Of a stretch of 64,000 nt of DNA, positions 11,157-23,699 are shown one piece after another; positions within the stretch are counted from its first letter, which is position 1; the number at the start of each line of letters is the position of its first letter. The notes beneath the pieces were generated by a model. It did no database searches. It was not told the origin of the DNA and saw only the letters and a program-made list of their open reading frames with translations. Position numbers and translations under genes: made by a program. Source of the DNA: Asterias amurensis (Eukaryota > Echinodermata > Asteroidea > Forcipulatida > Asteriidae); the NCBI RefSeq assembly GCF_032118995.1, contig NC_092648.1:4665001-4729000 (forward strand), read 5' to 3'.

Positions 11157-11990
11157 ATTAACATCACCTCCTACACATGCCTCAATTAAGAGAACATTTC
11201 TTAAAGTACAATACACAAATTTGTTTTACAATATCAAAGATAACTCGAACTTTATTTTTTAAAGTCAAAAGAGGATCGTTCACTGACCTTTAAACACACT
11301 GATTAAATATTCACAGATAATTATGTCTTTATTTTTTTAACACAGTTCTTGTATTACCATCACCTCCTACACATGCCTCATTAAGAGAATATTTCTTAAA
11401 GTACAATACACAAATTTGTTTTACAATATCAAAGATAACTCAAACTTTGTTATTAAAGTCAAACAGGATCGTTCGCTGACCTTTAAACACACTGATTAAA
11501 TATTCACATATAATCAAGTCTTTATTTTCTTAACACAGTTCTTGTAGTACAAGATACCTTCTAGAAACGAGGCTGTCTTTTCGCACGGCTTATTCAATCT
11601 ATGCATCGACCCGTATAAACGTATAATCGTATTAATCGTATAAACATATTTTCCTTTAAACACACTGATTAAGTATTCACAGAAAATCAAGTCTTTATTT
11701 TCTTAACACAGTTATTGTATTACAAGATTACTTTCTAGAAACGGGGCTGTCTTTTTGCACGACTTTATTTACCTGATGCTTCGACCCGTATAAATGTATA
11801 ATCGTATTAAACGTATAAACATATTGTCCTTTAAACACACTGATATAACCCTATAATCATATAAACATGATGTACTTTTAAAACACTGTTTAAATATTCA
11901 CAGAAAATCATCTATTTTCTTAACACCTTTCTAGATACCTTTCTAGAAACGAGGCTGTTTTTACGTACTGCTTAATCAATCGATGCATCG
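11157..11990. repeat. diverged tandem repeat, units about 175-197 bp
   Basis: CACACTGATTAAATATTCACAG recurs near 11298, 11490 and 11663 with a variant near 11838. CACCTCCTACACATGCCTCA recurs 197 bp apart near 11166 and 11363. Later units share TCTAGAAACGAGGCTG and GCATCGACCCGTATAAACG. Non-coding. Confidence 0.7.
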
Positions 11991-11999
11991 ACCCGTATA

Positions 12000-12940
12000 A
12001 ACGTCTCTCCGATCTCGGCAGCGCTAATTCATAAACGAATATTTCCTTTGACCATCTTTGACGTTGTTACTCATTATTTTATGAACTTGTAGTGCCTAGT
12101 ACATGTTTATTACACTTAATGAATTGTTTATACTGAAGTAATACAACATATAACAGTTAACATTTTTAAGCATATAACGCATCAAAGAATGTTAGGTTTC
12201 TTTTTCATTCAAATAACATTACTGTTATTTTTTATTCAAAACCTCATTTTATTTATGAAAAGTTCGTAGAACACACTACAGAACCTTCATCAATTACATG
12301 TAGTGTCAAATTTAGAACTATTAAACAAAATTCTTAATAACTATAAACTGTTAATTGTAATTTTCTTTTTTACTCATTAAAAAACAACATGTTACTATGT
12401 CATGTGGTTACTTGTTAGTATATTTATTCGAATCATGGAATTTATTTAATTTATTTTTGTGTATGTTAGTGGTTAGTTTAACATGCTACTTTGATATGTG
12501 GTTATTTGTTAGTATATTTATTTGAATCATGGAATTTATTTCATTTATTTCTGTGTATGTTAGTGGTTAGATTCATTTTAATGTAACAAAATTCAATCAT
12601 AATTGTATGTTTTGACAGACTCTGTTGTCAACAAAGCCATAACTACAAATCTTTTATATTTTGTTTTAATAAATGTCATGGCTAATTATTTATTCCTTAT
12701 GATGATACCCAACTCTATAATTTGTTGTATCACCCTTCTTGTTAAGTTAATTAGTTAGTGATGAATAACGTCCTTCGATACAATATAGAAACTTTGATAT
12801 TGGTCGCAATATCTTCAACGCGCGATGACTTTGTGTCCGCTCGACTCACACTCTGACACAACCTTTTAACAAATCTTCTTGTAAGTGATGCACAAAAGTA
12901 AAATGTTATCTTACAAAAGATTACAGATTTAAAATGGGAA
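12000..12940. other. AT-rich sequence with a short duplicated segment
   Basis: GTGTATGTTAGTGGTTAG and TTGTTAGTATATTTATT recur about 80 bp apart near 12410-12570. No gene seen. Confidence 0.4.
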
Positions 12941-13530
12941 AATAAAAACATCTTGCAGCCTAAAACTTATGATTATTATTTGTAACTTTTTTATGTTCAA
13001 GTTAGTTCTTAATTCATTGTAGTTAGTACTGAAAACATAATATTAACAAATGTTGGTTGTTAACTTTTCTATATATCAAATTCTGTCATAAATAAAAACA
13101 TCTTGCAGCCTAAAACTTATGATTATTATTTGTAACTTTTTTATGTTCAAGTTAGTTCTTAATTCATTGTAGTTAGTACTGAAAACATAATATTAACAAA
13201 TGTTGGTTGTTAACTTTTCTATATATCAAATTCTGTCATATAAATGTTCATCAATTTATCAATTAGACCAATGACATAATTTGCAACATGCAGTAACACA
13301 ATAATATGATTTTCTCAAAGGTTAGAAATTATTAGTATAGAACTTCATTTAGATTGAACATTTTTGAATAGGAAATTATAAATATCTTGCAGCCTAAAAC
13401 TAATGGTTAGTATTTGTAAAATTGTTATGTTTAAGTTAGTTCTTAGTTCATTGTAGTTAGTACTGATAACATAACATTTATAAATGTTGTTTGTTAAATT
13501 TTCTATTTATTAAATTTTGTCATATAAATG
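12941..13530. repeat. tandem duplication, identical 150-bp pair plus an older third copy
   Basis: The blocks 12941-13090 and 13091-13240 read identically, starting AATAAAAACATCTTGCAGCC. A third, diverged copy begins near 13380 (ATCTTGCAGCCTAAAACT). The first pair must be recent, or an assembly duplicate. Confidence 0.85.
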
Positions 13531-13985
13531 TTCATAAATTTATCAATTTGACCAAGGTCATAATTTGCAACATGCAGTAAACTAAAATTACATGATTTCT
13601 CAAAGGTTAGAAATTATTAATATAGAACTTCTTTTAGGTTGAACATTTTTGAATTTTTGAAATAAAATATTCATAACAAAATCCTTGTTACATGTGTTAA
13701 ATGCCATTTACTTATTATTTGTAATTTTTTTTTTTTATTTTTTTTTTAACTTATATTTTGTGTGTACACATACAATTTGGGGATTAATTTTGGAGTTAGA
13801 TTAGTACTATTGCTATTTTTTTTTATGATACGATAAGGCGTTCCCGTATATTTATGTATTTTATACAAAGAAGACCTATATGAAGAAACAAATGTGATAT
13901 TTCCACGATATTTACAACGCACGACAACTTGATGTCCGCACGACTCACGCTTTAGCAGCAACCTTGTTTCTATACCAACAAATTT
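13531..13985. other. AT-rich sequence, nothing recognised
   Basis: T-rich runs near 13725-13750. No feature supported. Confidence 0.4.
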
Positions 13986-14029
13986 AATTAGTGAATATTT
14001 ATTTAGGTTCTACAAACAACCAGCCAAAG

Positions 14030-14172
14030 GTACTGTAAACACCCATGATATTGTTTAACATCACAACTCACAAATAGTGATGCATTAGTTAAACATAAAC
14101 TTTTGTAAACACCCATGATAGTTGTTTAACATCACAATTCATAAATAGTAATGCATATAGTTTAACATAAAC
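14030..14172. repeat. two-copy tandem repeat, about 70 bp
   Basis: GTAAACACCCATGATA followed by TTGTTTAACATCACAA occurs twice in succession, each ending GTTTAACATAAAC-like. Confidence 0.75.
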
Positions 14173-14221
14173 AAGTACACCACTGCAAGCATTTTATTTC
14201 AGTTTCAAACTTGGCCTATCT

Positions 14222-15195
14222 TTTTTGGGGGAATTCTTCAACATAGTAAATTGATGGGCTATCTTTGCCTGAGCCTATGGGAGTTTGACCGTGAAGAAGC
14301 AGCACACACCTCCGCACAAGGCAGAAGTGGCACACACCTCCGCATCAATGCAGAAGTGGCACGCACCTTCGCATGATAAGTGCAATCTCACAATGTCACC
14401 ATTATAGGAGCTGATACTCTCATGATAAGAGACAGACTACAATGGGATACACTGTAAGACATCATACTGGGGTGAGATGCCTTCAAAACGCTGTCGTCTC
14501 CCAAAGCTGATGTATTTTTTGTTGCAAGATTAGGGTAAGGGTTATTTTGTTCTATTCTATTTTATACTTAACATTTCTTTTTGGAGAGATTTCTTTGACA
14601 TAGTTTGTTGATGGGTTATCTTTGCCTGAGCCTAAGGGAGATTGACCGTGAAGAAGCAGCACGCACCTCCGCACAAGGCAGAAGTGGCACACACCTCCGC
14701 ATCAATGCAGAAGTGGCACGCACCTTTGCATGATAAGTGCAATCTCACAATGTCACCATTATAGGAGCTGATACTCCCATGATAAGAGACAGACTATAAT
14801 GGGATACACTGCAAGACATCATACTGGGGTGACACGCCTTCAACGCGATGGATTCTCCCATAGTTGCTGTATTTTTGTTTGCTAAGATTAGGGTAAGGAT
14901 TGTTCTATTATATTCTGGGGGGATTTCTCCAACAAAATTTATTGATTGGCTTTCTTTGCCTGAGCCTAAGGGAGTTTGAGCATGAAGAAGCAGCACGCAC
15001 CTCCGCACAAAGCGGAGCGACACACACCTCTGCATCAATGCAGAAGTGGCACGCACCTTCGCATGATAAGTGCTATCTCACAATGTCACCATTATAGGAG
15101 CTGATACTCCCATGATAAGAGACAGACTGTAATGGGATACACTGCAAGACATCATACTGGGGTTACATGCCTTCAAAACGCTGTATAGTCTCCCA
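14222..15195. repeat. three tandem copies of a unit of about 355 bp
   Basis: Units start near 14222, 14579 and about 14930. Each has TTTGCCTGAGCCTA, GAAGAAGCAGCAC, GCACACACCTCCGCATC, TATAGGAGCTGATACTC and GACATCATACTGGGGT. Short frames on both strands in it are by-products of the repeat. Confidence 0.85.
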
Positions 15196-15367
15196 CATTT
15201 GTGGTTTCAAATCCTTGTTTGTGATGCACAACAACAAAGTTTATCATAAAATTTGCAATTTATCGCAATTTCAAAGCGCATCAAAATCGCATTTGTGCTT
15301 GCTTGCAATGGTGTACTTATTTACAAGATGTTAATTAAAATCATATTAACAATAATGAAAGATACTT

Positions 15368-15716
15368 TTAAAGGCACTGGACACGTTTGGTAATTGTCAA
15401 AGACCAGTATTCTCACTTGGTTTATCCCAACATATGCATAAAATAACAAATTTGGGCACAATTGGTCATCAAAGTTGCAAGAGAATAATAAAAGAAAATT
15501 ACTTTGTGTGCTTTCAGATGCATAATAGAAGGCTTCAGCTGAAATCTTTTATTATCTGACTGAGAATTTACTGCATTCACAAAAACTACATTACTTCAGT
15601 AGGGGCCCTTTCTCACACTGTTTTATACTACCAAAAGCTCTCCATTGAAAGTTCAAAATTAAATTTTCATGCTTATTGTTTGGGGAGTATAATTACCAAT
15701 AGTGTCCAGTGCCTTC
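15368..15716 (-). mobile_element. TTAA-type MITE, AAAGGCA family, reverse copy
   Basis: The left end is TTAAAGGCACTGGACAC with GTTTGGTAATTG; the right end is CCAATAGTGTCCAGTGCC. Internal order is reversed relative to 29327-29713 (CTCACTTGGTTTATCCC near the left end). Confidence 0.75.
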
Positions 15717-15724
15717 ACACCTCT

Positions 15725-16000
15725 ACACAAAAGTAAGAATACCATTAAAAGAAAACATATTTAAAAGGGGAGAGGTTACCAGCACTTACACCCTTAGCCA
15801 AGATCCTCAGCATCTGACCATGAAAAACAACACTGAAATGATCCACTAAAACCATTATTAAAAGCACAAGAAGTGCAATATTAACTCAAAAACATATTTG
15901 AAAAGGGGAGAGGTTACTAGCACTTACACCCTTAGCCAAGATCCTCAGCATCTGGCAATGAAAACAACGTAGAGTTGATCAGTTAAAAACGAGAATTGAA
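15725..16000. repeat. two-copy tandem repeat, about 135 bp
   Basis: AAAAGGGGAGAGGTTACCAGC and CACCCTTAGCCAAGATCCTC each occur twice, about 137 bp apart. Confidence 0.75.
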
Positions 16001-16029
16001 AGCTCAAAAAGTGCATCATTATTTCGAAA

Positions 16030-16400
16030 ACAGATGAGTTTTCAGACGACTCTTGAAAAAAGTGACCGAAGTAGCTTGGTGAACAATAAGAGGAAGACTG
16101 TTCCTTAAGATGGGAGCAGCATCAACCCCCATAATGCGAAGTAGAGACTCTATGGGGACCTTGCAGTAGCAATAAGATGATGAGCGAAAGACAACGAGGA
16201 GGTGTATATGAGTTTATAAGTTCAGAGTTACATGCAGGAGCGAAACCATGATGAGACTTGTAATTCAGCAAGATTAGCTTGAACACAATGCGATCCTTGA
16301 TTGGCAGCCAGTGGAGACAGCGAAGAATAGGGATGATGTGCTCATTTCTTAGAGACTGTTCCACAAGGCGAGCGACAGTGATCTGAATATATTGGAGCTT
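16030..16400 (-). pseudogene. CR1/L2-like LINE reverse transcriptase C-terminal fragment
   Basis: The minus strand encodes CLHWLPIKDRIVFKLILLNY, then YTPPR, and in another frame LRNSLPLIVHQAT and FKSRLKTHLF. HWLP..R..FK and F-K-x-x-L-K-T-H-L-F are hallmarks of the C-terminal end of CR1/L2-type non-LTR retrotransposon ORF2. The frames are disrupted, so it is dead. Confidence 0.85.
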
Positions 16401-16849
16401 ATTCAGTTCATAAAAACACTACAACACCTTACTGTTTAGGACAACAAACTGTTTGTTACATCCATAATTGCTTGCAGCTAAGTTGTCTTGACAGTAGCGA
16501 TGTTTTAATACAAGTTGCTCTCCTTTATACCCAGTATCCTTGTTGATATCAGTAGTGGTGAATCCATTCTGCACTGCTTTTCAGGAAACTATTCCCTTTA
16601 TCTCCGTCTCTGAAAGGTCAAGTTTGAAGACCAGAAATTAAAATAAGCCAGCAAATTTAAATGCACAATTTACACTACCAACAGCTACAAATTTGTCTTG
16701 AAATTAAGGTTTAAAATGAAGCTTGCTAAGGTATTTTCCAAAATACTTTCTAAGCCAAAAGAAAGTAGAGGGTAGTGGGACAAAGGATAGCTCACTATCA
16801 CCTGTGCTGCATTGGTCCGTCAAAAAGCAACAGTGAACCAACTTTAGCA
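16400..16849. other. non-coding sequence left of the satellite
   Basis: No gene recognised. Confidence 0.4.
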
Positions 16850-18720
16850 ATCAGTGGCATAGCAGAACAGGCCTGCCGCTAAAGAAAGTAAAGTAAAGCA
16901 ACATTGGCAACCAGTGGCATACAACCACAGGTCTGTCACTCAAGTAAGTAAAGTTAAGCAACATTGGCAACCAGTGGCATACAACCAAAGGTCTGGCGCT
17001 GGAGAAAGTAAAGTTAAGCAACACTGGCAACCAGTGGCATACAACCAAAGGTCTGTCGCTCAAGAGAGTAAAGTTAAGCAACATTGGCAACCAGTGGCAT
17101 ACCACCAAAGGTCTGTCGCTCAAGAAAGTAAAGTTAAGCAACATTGGCAACCAGTGGCTTACAACCAAAGGTCTGGCGCTGGAGAAAGTAAAGTTAAGCA
17201 ACATTGGCAACCAGTGGCATACAACCAAAGGTCTGTCGCTCAAGAAAGTAAAGTAAAGTACCATTGGCACCCAGTGGCATACAACCAAAGGTCTAGCGTC
17301 GAGAAAGTAAAGTTAAGCAACATTGGCAACCAGTGGCATACAACCAAAGGTCTGTCACTCAAGAAAATAAAGTTAAGCAACATTGGCAACCAGTGGCATA
17401 CAACCAAAGGTCTGTCACTCAAGAAAGTAAAGTTAAGCAACATTGGCAACCAGCGGCATACAACCAAAGGTCTGTCACTTAAGAAAATAAAGTTAAGCAA
17501 CATTGGCAACCAGTGGCATACTACCAAAGGTCTGTCGCTCAAGAAAGTAAAGTAAAGCAACATTGGCAACCAGTGGCATACAACCAAAGGTCTGACGCTC
17601 AAAAAAGTAAAGTTAAGCAACATTGGCAACCAGTGGCATTTAACCAAAGGTCTGTCGCTCAAGAAAGTAAAGTTAAGCAACATTGGCAACCAGTGGCATA
17701 CAACCAAAGGTCTGTCGCTCAAGAAAGTAAAGTTAAGCAACATTGGCAACCAGTGGCATACTACCAAAGGTCTGTCGCTCAAGTAAGTTAAGTAAAGCAA
17801 CATTGGCAACCAGTGGCATACCACCAAAGATCTGTTGCTAAAGAAAGTAAAGTTAAGCAACATTGGCAACCAGTGGCATACAACCAAAGGTCTGTTACTC
17901 AAGAAAGTAAAGTTAAGCAACATTGGCAACCAGTGGCATACTACCAAAGGTCTGTCGCTCAAGTAAGTTAAGTTAAGCAACATTGGCAACCAGTCGCATA
18001 CCACCAAAGGTATGTTGCTAAAGAAAGTAAAGTTAAGCAACCAGTGGCAACCAGTGGCATACAACCAAAGGTCTTGTCGCTCAAGAAAGTAACGTTAAGC
18101 ACCATTGGCAACCAGGGGCATACAACCAAAGGTCTTGTCGCTCAAAAAAATAAAGATAAGCAACATTGTCAACCAGTGGCATACAACCAAAGGTCTGTCA
18201 CTCAGGAAAGTAAAGTTAAGCAACATTGGCAACCAGTGGCAAACAACTAAAGGTCTGTCGCTCAAGAAAGTAGAGTTAAGCAACGTTGGCAACCAGTGGC
18301 ATACCACCAAAGGTCTGTTGCTCAAGAAAGTAAAGTTAAGCAACATTGGCAACCAGTGGCATACCACCAAAGCTCTGTTGCTCAAGAAAGTAAAGCTAAG
18401 CAACAATTGCAACCAGTGGCATAGAACCAAAGGTCTGTCACTCAAGAAAGTAAAGTACAGCAACATTGGCAACCAGTGGCATACAACCAAAGGTATGTTG
18501 CTCAAGAAAGTAAAGTTAAGCAACATTGGCAACCAGTGGCATACAACCAAAGGTCTTGTCGCTCAAGAAAGTAACGTTAAGCACCATTGGCAACCAGGGG
18601 CATTTAACCAAAGGTCTGTCGCTCAAGAAAGTAAAGTTAAGCAACATTGGCAAACAGTGGCATACCACCAAAGGTCTGTTGCTCAAGAAAGTAATGCTTA
18701 GCAACATTGGCAACCAGTGA

Positions 18721-20300
18721 CCTACCACCAAAGGTCTGTTGCTCAAGAAAGTAAAGTAAAGCAACATTGGCCACCAGTGGCATACAACCAATGGTCTGTT
18801 GCTAAAGAAACGCCGGTGAACATATATTGGCAACTAGTGGCATACAACCAAAGGTCTGTCGCTCAAGAAAATAAAGATAAGCAACATAGTCAACCAGTGG
18901 CATACAACCAAAGGTCTGTCACTCAAGTAAGTAAAGTTAAGCAACATTGGCAACCAGTGGCATACCACCAAAGGTCTGTTGCTTAAGTAAGTAAAGTTAA
19001 GCAACATTGGCAACCAGTGGCATACCACCAAAGGTCTGTTGCTCAAGAAAGTAAAGTTAAGCAACATTGGCAACCAGTGGCATACCACCAAAGGTCTGTC
19101 GCTCAAGAAAGTATAGTTAAGCAACATTGGCAAACAGTGGCATACCACCAAAGGTCTGTTGCTCGAGAAAGTAATGCTTAGCAACATTGGCAACCAGTGA
19201 CATACCACCAAAGGTCTGTTGCTCAAGAAAGTAAAGTAAAGCAACATTGGCCACCAGTGGCATACAACCAATGGTCTGTTGCTAAAGAAACGCCGGTGAA
19301 CATATATTGGCAACTAGTGGCATACAACCAAAGGTCCGTCGCTCAAGAAAATAAAGATAAGCAACATTGGCAACCAGTGGCATCGACCAAAGGTCTGTCA
19401 CTCAAGTAAGTAAAGTTAAGCAACATTGGCAACCAGTGGCATACCGCCAAAGGTCTGTTGCTTAAGTAAGTAAAGTTAAGCAACATTGCCAACCAGTCGC
19501 ATACAACCAAAGGTCTGTCACTCAAGTAAGTAAAGTTAAGCAACATTGGTAACCAATGGCTTACAACCAAAGGTCTGTTGCTCAAGTAAGTAAAGTACAG
19601 CAACATTGGCCACCAGTGGCATACAACCAATGGTCTGTTGCTAAAGAAACGCCGGTGAACATATATTGGCAACTAGTGGCATACAACCAAAGGTCCGTCG
19701 CTCAAGAAAATAAAGATAAGCAACATTGGCAACCAGTGGCATACAACCAAAGGTCTGTCACTCAAGTAACTAAAGTTAAGCAACATTGGCAACCAGTGGC
19801 ATACCACCAAAGGTCTGTTGCTTAAGTAAGTAAAGTTAAGAAACATTGGCAACCAGTCGCATACAACCAAAGGTCTGTCACTCAAGTAAGTAAAGTTAAG
19901 CAACATTGGTAACCAGTGGCTTACAACCAAAGGTCTGTTGCTCAAGAAAGTAAAGTACAGCAACATTGGCCACCAGTGGCATACAACCAATGGTCTGTTG
20001 CTAAAGAAACGCCGGTGAACATATATTGGCAACTAGTGGCATACAACCAAAGGTCCGTCGCTCAAGAAAATAAAGATAAGCAACATTGGCAACCAGTGGC
20101 ATACAACCAAAGGTCTGTCACTCAAGTAAGTAAAAATAAGCAACATTGGCAACCAGTGGCATACCACCAAAGGTCTGTTGCTTAAGTAAGTAAAGTTAAG
20201 CAACATTGGCAACCAGTCGCATACAACCAAAGGTCTGTCACTCAAGTAAGTAAAGTTAAGCAACATTGGTAACCAGTGGCTTACAACCAAAGGTCTGTTG
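18721..20300. repeat. higher-order repeat, 360-bp period within the satellite
   Basis: A distinctive monomer with AAAGAAACGCCGGTGAACA recurs at about 18806, 19286, 19646 and 20006. The last three are spaced by exactly 360 bp (six monomers), the first by 480. Confidence 0.85.
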
Positions 20301-20340
20301 CTCAAGAAAGTTAAGCAACATTGGCAACCAGTGGCATACC

Positions 20341-21900
20341 ACCAAAGGTCTGTCGCTCAAGAAAGTAAAGTTAAGCAACATTGGCAACCAGTGGCATACC
20401 ACCAAAGGTCTGTTGCTTAAGTAAGTAAAGTTAAGCAACATTGGCAACCAGTCGCATACAACCAAAGGTCTGTCACTCAAGTAAGTAAAGTTAAGCAACA
20501 TTGGTAACCAGTGGCTTACAACCAAAGGTCTGTTGCTCAAGAAAGTAAAGTTAAGCAACATTGGCAACCAGTCGCATACAACCAAAGGTCTGTCACTCAA
20601 GTAAGTAAAGTTAAGCAACATTGGTAACCAGTGGCTTACAACCAAAGGTCTGTTGCTCAAGAAAGTAAAGTTAAGCAACATTGGCAACCAGTGGCATACC
20701 ACCAAAGGTCTGTTGCTTAAGTAAGTAAAGTTAAGCAACATTGGCAACCAGTCGCATACAACCAAAGGTCTGTCACTCAAGTAAGTAAAGTTAAGCAACA
20801 TTGGTAACCAGTGGCTTACAACCAAAGGTCTGTTGCTCAAGAAAGTAAAGTTAAGCAACATTGGCAACCAGTGGCATACCACCAAAGGTCTGTCGCTCAA
20901 GAAAGTAAAGTTAAGCAACATTGGCAACCAGTGGCATACCACCAAAGGTCTGTTGCTTAAGTAAGTAAAGTTAAGCAACATTGGCAACCAGTTGCATACA
21001 ACCAAAGGTCTGTCACTCAAGTAAGTAAAGTTAAGCAACATTGGTAACCAGTGGCTTACAACCAAAGGTCTGTTGCTCAAGAAAGTAAAGTTAAGCAACA
21101 TTGGCAACCAGTGGCATACCACCAAAGGTCTGTTGCTTAAGTAAGTAAAGTTAAGCAACATTGGCAACCAGTCGCATACAACCAAAGGTCTGTCACTCAA
21201 GTAAGTAAAGTTAAGCAACATTGGTAACCAGTGGCTTACAACCAAAGGTCTGTTGCTCAAGAAAGTAAAGTTAAGCAACATTGGCAACCAGTGGCATACC
21301 ACCAAAGGTCTGTCGCTCAAGAAAGTAAAGTTAAGCAACATTGGCAACCAGTGGCATACCACCAAAGGTCTGTTGCTTAAGTAAGTAAAGTTAAGCAACA
21401 TTGGCAACCAGTCGCATACAACCAAAGGTCTGTCACTCAAGTAAGTAAAGTTAAGCAACATTGGTAACCAGTGGCTTACAACCAAAGGTCTGTTGCTCAA
21501 GAAAGTAAAGTTAAGCAACATTGGCAACCAGTGGCATACCACCAAAGGTCTGTTGCTTAAGTAAGTAAAGTTAAGCAACATTGGCAACCAGTCGCATACA
21601 ACCAAAGGTCTGTCACTCAAGTAAGTAAAGTTAAGCAACATTGGTAACCAGTGGCTTACAACCAAAGGTCTGTTGCTCAAGAAAGTAAAGTTAAGCAACA
21701 TTGGCAACCAGTGGCATACCACCAAAGGTCTGTCGCTCAAGAAAGTAAAGTTAAGCAACATTGGCAACCAGTGGCATACCACCAAAGGTCTGTTGCTTAA
21801 GTAAGTAAAGTTAAGCAACATTGGCAACCAGTCGCATACAACCAAAGGTCTGTCACTCAAGTAAGTAAAGTTAAGCAACATTGGCAACCAGTGGCATACC
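20341..21900. repeat. higher-order repeat, 420-bp period within the satellite
   Basis: Monomers can be typed by CTCGCTCAAGAAAG-like (A), GTTGCTTAAGTAAG (B), GTCACTCAAGTAAG (C) and GTTGCTCAAGAAAG (D) variants. The order A-B-C-D-B-C-D repeats from 20881, 21301 and 21721, giving a 420-bp unit. A contracted D/B fusion lies at 20521. Confidence 0.85.
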
Positions 21901-22599
21901 ACCAGAGGTCTGTACCTCAAAAAAAGTAAAGAACCGACAACGAACCCACATTGGCAACCAATGGCATAGCACCAGAGGAATGTCGTACAAGGAGCGAAAG
22001 TGAACCGACATCAAAAACCAAACACCAAAGTTCTGCCGTTAAAAAAAGTAAAGTTATTAAGCAACATTGGCAACCAGTGGCATAAATACCACCAAAAATC
22101 TGTCGCTCAAAAAAGTAAAGTTAAGCAACAATGACAACCAATGGCATACCACCATAGGTCTGTCGCTCAAGAAACGACAGTGAACTGACATCAGCAACCA
22201 ATGGCATAGCACCAAAGGTCTGTCGCTCAAGAAAGTAAAATTAGCAACATTGGCAACTAGTGACATACCACCAAAGGTCTGTCACTTAAGAAACGACAGT
22301 GAATGTACAACGAAAACCAGTGGCATAGCATCAGAGGAGTGTCCCCAAGGAACCAAAGTGAACCAATATTGACAACCCATGTCATAGCACCAAAGTTCTG
22401 TCGCTTAAAAAAGTTCAGCAACATTGGCAACCAGTGGCATAAATACCACCAAAGGTCTGTCGCTCAAAAAAGTAAAGATAAGCAACATTGGCAACCAATG
22501 GCATACTACCAAAGGTCTGTCACTCAAGAAAGTAAAGTTAAGCAACATTGGCAACCAGTGGCATACAACCAAAGGTCTATTTCTCAAGTTGAATTGCAA

Positions 22600-23345
22600 T
22601 AGAGCCCTGCCATTCAGAAACGACAGTTAACCCACATCAGCAATCTGTGGCATAGAACCAAAGGAGGTCGTTCAAAAAAATGACAGTGAACAGCCATCAG
22701 CAGCCAGTGGAATTGCAATAGCGCCCTGCCGTTCAAGAAGCAACAGTGAACATCAGCATTATGTGGCATAGAACCGGGGGCCTGCCATCCAAGAAATGGC
22801 AGTGAACCAACATCGGCAACCTCTTGCATAAAACCAAAGGCCTGCTGTTCAAGTGGCACCTGTGGCATAGAACCAGTGGCCTGCCGTTCAAAATGGCAGT
22901 GAGCAGACATCAGCAGCCAGTGGAATTGCAATAGCGCCCTGCCGTTCAAGAAGCGACAGTGAACATCAGCATTATGTGGCATAGAACCAGAGGCCTGCCA
23001 TCCAGGAAATGGCAGTGAACCAACATCGGCAACCTCTTGCATAAAACCAAAGGCCTGCTGTTCAAGTGGCATCTGTGGCATAGAACCAGAGGCCTGCCGT
23101 TCAAAATGGCAGTGAGCAGACATCAGCAACAAATGGCATAGAACCAGAGACCTGCGCTCAAGAATTGGCAGTGAGGTAACATCACCAACAGATGAATAGA
23201 ACCACAGGCCTAGGCTCCAGAAACAACAGTGAACCGACACCAGCAACCAGTGGCATAGAACCAGAGGTCTGCCGTTCGAAAATCTGATAGTGAACGGACA
23301 TCGGCAACCAGTGACATAGAACCAAAGGCCTGTATAGAACCAGAG
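22600..23345. repeat. diverged satellite flank with an approximately 213-bp duplicated unit
   Basis: Units share CAGCAGCCAGTGGAATTGC, GCATTATGTGGCATAGAACC and CTCTTGCATAAAACCAAAGG, occurring twice about 213 bp apart (near 22700 and 22913). These are older relatives of the 60-bp monomer. Confidence 0.75.
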
Positions 23346-23585
23346 AGGCCAAACAGTATAAGTACAAGTTGCCAAGCTTGGGTGGCTTTGCGTTAATGGT
23401 TCTGCAAAAAACGTTGTTGTGGTCAGACCTGTGGAGCCAATAAGGAGTCTCACTGTTGATTCGTCTGGCAACCACCAGCGATGTAGGGGAAACGTTGGTC
23501 GGGGGGTTTGGGCATTGTTTAAAGAGCATTCTATGCATTCAGTTGGTGTTAGGGGTAACTGAAGAGATTGCTTTTGTAACATTAC

Positions 23586-23665
23586 CTTTCGCTGGAGAGC
23601 TTCTTGGCTGGTCTTGGACGATTACTTGCTGATGGGTAGATTTCTTTGGTGACCCAGAACATTTT
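23586..23665 (-). CDS. candidate exon, exon-array family, set 2
   Basis: On the minus strand the acceptor is TTTGTTTGTAATGCAG and the donor GCGAAAG|GTAATG. One frame is open throughout and includes SPKKSTHQQVIVQDQPRSS. The nucleotide motif is present (AAATCTACCCATCAGCAAGTAA). The open frame is not the one that gives the KDIYPSTSRCL-type peptide in other members, so coding is uncertain. Confidence 0.35.
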
Positions 23666-23699
23666 CTGCATTACAAACAAAACACACAATTTACAACAT

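Larger units (their letters stand above)
16850..22600. repeat. satellite array with a 60-bp monomer, about 95 copies
   Basis: The monomer contains GGCATACAACCAAAGGTCTG, a CTCAAGAAAGTAAAG segment and CAACATTGGCAACCAGT. Because 60 is a multiple of three, stop-free frames run through the array on both strands, the longest being 554 codons on the minus strand at 20256-21920. They reflect the repeat, not a gene. Copies after about 21900 are more diverged. Confidence 0.97.

Noticed and set aside
14745..15056. 103-codon minus-strand frame
   Set aside because: It lies in a three-copy tandem repeat and is not kept open in the other units.
16914..17555. 213-codon + strand frame rich in KVKQHWQPVAYNQRS
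   Set aside because: Same satellite; frame shifts occur wherever a monomer has an indel.
20256..21920. 554-codon open frame on the minus strand with repeated RPLVVCHWLPMLLNFT
   Set aside because: It is the 60-bp satellite read in a stop-free frame; the + strand is also open over long stretches, and start and stop fall inside the repeat.
16850..22600. Possible CRISPR array
   Set aside because: The 60-bp units are directly adjacent without unique spacers, and the window is eukaryotic.
22614..23582. 322-codon minus-strand frame
   Set aside because: Most of it is diverged satellite; the N-terminal part has no family features and runs through the donor side of the exon at 23586-23665.
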